Shown here: piece by piece, positions 30,721-31,979 of the stretch
How the letters are laid out: every line of letters begins with the position of its first letter
Position numbering within the stretch: position 1 is the stretch's first letter
IMG/VR virus record: IMGVR_UViG_3300034407_000315
Coordinates: 1 to 31,979 of that record
Length of the DNA stretch: 31,979 bases
Strand: one strand, 5' to 3'
DNA from: a virus
Position numbers and translations under genes: made by a program
The notes under the pieces: model-generated
The model's database searches: none
What the model saw: the letters and a program-made list of their open reading frames with translations, nothing else
What the model was told of the DNA's origin: nothing

Positions 30721-31202
30721 TGGCTTTAGACATTAAGATTAAAACAAATTCTAAAGCTATTGAAAAAAGATTTAAAAGATTACAAAGTAGATTTCCAACA
30801 ATTATTGATAAAGGTATTTTACAAGGTGGATTCCAATTACTAGATATTGTCAGAACTAAAACAGCTAAAGGGATTGATTTTAGAGATACACCATTTGCTC
30901 CATACTCTGCTAGTTATTTAAAACAATTACAAAGAGAGGGAAAACCAACTAATGTAGATTTATTTAATACAGGTAGGATGTTAGGTGCAATAACACCATC
31001 AGGAAGAACAATTAAGATTACAGGAAAAAATAAAGTATCTATAAGTTTTAGTAATGCACAAATGAGACAAAGAGCATTATTTAACCAAGTATTGAATGAG
31101 CCTAAAAGAGAATTTTTTGGCTTTAACAATAGAACAGAAAAGATTATAAACAAACAATTCAACAGATTTGTTGAAAAAGAATTAAAGAAAATGAAACTAT
31201 GA
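30720..31202 (+). CDS. HK97 gp10-like / virion morphogenesis protein
   Basis: A 160-residue basic protein starting in the previous stop (TAATG). It contains GIDFRDTPFAPYSASYLKQL, LFNTGRMLGAITPSG, and REFFGFNNRTEKIINKQF, the hallmarks of phage virion morphogenesis / gp10-like tail completion proteins ('G..F.PYS..Y', 'L..TG.ml..i', 'R.FFG.'). It helps join head and tail. It ends in an ATGA overlap with the next gene. Confidence 0.75.
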   Translation: MALDIKIKTNSKAIEKRFKRLQSRFPTIIDKGILQGGFQLLDIVRTKTAKGIDFRDTPFAPYSASYLKQLQREGKPTNVDLFNTGRMLGAITPSGRTIKITGKNKVSISFSNAQMRQRALFNQVLNEPKREFFGFNNRTEKIINKQFNRFVEKELKKMKL

Positions 31203-31639
31203 GTGTACGAGAAAATATTGCATCTAATTTATTATCAACCATTTCAGGTATCAGTAGCCCAATAACTATTAAAAAAGCTACAAGACAACCATTTCAATTA
31301 GACGAATTATCAGACAAACAATACCCAGCAGTAATAGTACAAACATCAGAAGAAACTAGAGAGGACTCAGAATTAGGAAGTGGAGCAAAAACTAGAATTG
31401 GAACTATTGATTTTTCTATACTTGGATTTGTAAAAGGTGCTGAATCTAATATAGATACACTTAGAAACCAGCTTATTACAGCTATTGAAACTGCATTAGA
31501 ATCTGATATTACAAGAAGTAGCAACGCACTAGATACAGAAGTCACAAGTGTAGAAACAGACGAGGGTACATTGTTTCCTATTGGTGGTATAAGAATGGTT
31601 GTAAGATGTACTTATGAGTTCCAAGCTGGAACACCATAA
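31199..31639 (+). CDS. Tail terminator / minor tail protein U-like
   Basis: A 146-residue protein in the usual place for the tail terminator, after the gp10-like gene and before the tail tube. The start RENIASNLLSTISGISSPIT and the end TLFPIGGIRMVVRCTYEFQA match the gpU-like pattern (a helix that begins '..I...L...L', a beta core, an ending '..y....'). Tail terminators cap the tail tube and fix its length. Confidence 0.6.
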   Translation: MSVRENIASNLLSTISGISSPITIKKATRQPFQLDELSDKQYPAVIVQTSEETREDSELGSGAKTRIGTIDFSILGFVKGAESNIDTLRNQLITAIETALESDITRSSNALDTEVTSVETDEGTLFPIGGIRMVVRCTYEFQAGTP

Positions 31640-31652
31640 ACAAGGAGAATAT

Positions 31653-31868
31653 ATGGCAAATAAAGATAAAATTATAGATAAGATAGAAAAAAAAATAGAC
31701 AGTATTGAAAAGCTACATGATAAAGAATCAATGATGTGTGAAGAAGTCAAAGACTTACTTGCTGATTTAAGAGACCAAGAAGAAGATGAGAAATGGGAAG
31801 ATGACTCAGAAGAAGATTTTGATGAAGATAATGATGACGAAGATATTGACGAAGAAGAAGAAAACTAA
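31653..31868 (+). CDS. Small acidic coiled-coil protein (71 aa)
   Basis: The start at 31653 is chosen for AAGGAGAATAT; an in-frame ATG at 31614 has none and overlaps the previous gene. The product starts with a coiled coil (MANKDKIIDKIEKKIDSIEK, CEEVKDLLADLRDQEE) and ends in about 30 mostly acidic residues (EEDFDEDNDDEDIDEEEEN). It lies between tail terminator and tail tube. It could be a tail assembly chaperone or a decoy for basic proteins; this is not established. Confidence 0.6.
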   Translation: MANKDKIIDKIEKKIDSIEKLHDKESMMCEEVKDLLADLRDQEEDEKWEDDSEEDFDEDNDDEDIDEEEEN

Positions 31869-31879
31869 TAAAAGAACTT

Positions 31880-31979
31880 ATGGCTAAAGACATTAAATTA
31901 TTTAAAGATAATTCAGAGATAGTTATTAATGAATCTAATCTTGAACATTTTTTAAGTTTAGGCTATAAGGAACAAAAAC
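31880..31979 (+). CDS. Small protein related to the 29909 product, 3' end cut by window
   Basis: The ATG at 31880 opens a frame that runs off the window after 33 codons. It starts MAKDIKLFKDNSEIVINESN and continues LEHFLSLGYKEQK. The arrangement 'DIKL...N...I.I.....N..HF...GY' is shared with the 67-residue protein at 29909, so the two genes flank the connector/terminator block. The next gene is expected to be the tail tube. Confidence 0.55.
   Translation, partial: MAKDIKLFKDNSEIVINESNLEHFLSLGYKEQK

Noticed and set aside
1-31979. tRNA genes, CRISPR arrays, insertion sequences, integrase and att sites
   Set aside because: I saw no cloverleaf with CCA-type ends, no regularly spaced repeats, no transposase or recombinase motifs and no end repeats. 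This was a visual check only.

Overview
This is a nearly complete genome of a tailed double-stranded DNA phage with a siphovirus-type layout. It is strongly AT-rich (about 30% G+C by eye) and very densely packed, with ATGA, TAATG and TGATG gene junctions, AAAAGGAG-type ribosome binding sites and many tiny genes. The composition, the short conserved proteins around the terminase, and the LamG/SPRY and beta-repeat fibre proteins resemble marine phages of low-G+C bacterioplankton, for example SAR11-like Alphaproteobacteria. That host guess is an inference. I see no integrase, tRNA, CRISPR, insertion sequence or DNA polymerase.

Layout. 1-4356: end of the tail tube gene, a tail assembly chaperone pair joined by a probable -1 frameshift, the tape measure, three tail-tip genes and a small protein resembling HlyC-type acyltransferases. 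4349-11618: a gpJ-like tip protein, a beta-repeat fibre, a fibre-chaperone-like protein, and a LamG/SPRY adhesin coupled to a second adhesin that carries a cupredoxin-like insert. 11628-14718: M15 endolysin, five very basic small proteins, holin candidates, a metallophosphoesterase and a DUF3310 protein. 14805-15591 is the only leftward operon: a coiled-coil protein, a small lipoprotein and a conserved hypothetical. A 326-bp divergent control region (15592-15917) separates it from the rightward early genes. 15918-20808: small unknown proteins, a second lipoprotein, an XRE regulator, a PD-(D/E)XK nuclease, an SSB-like protein, a winged-helix protein, a Ref-like HNH nuclease and a putative replication initiator. 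20809-23429: small conserved proteins and the small terminase. 23380-31979: large terminase, portal, MuF-type head protein fused to a zincin, scaffold, major capsid protein, head-tail connectors and tail terminator. The window ends where the tail tube gene would be expected, so its two ends probably adjoin in a circular or circularly permuted genome.

The most notable observations are: no GATC site found in 32 kb; near absence of GTWAC with matching codon choice; a leader RNA that could switch translation of the leftward operon; a copper-site-like domain in an adhesin; the HlyC-like protein in the tail module; and several overlapping small genes. All counts were made by eye and need an exact recount.
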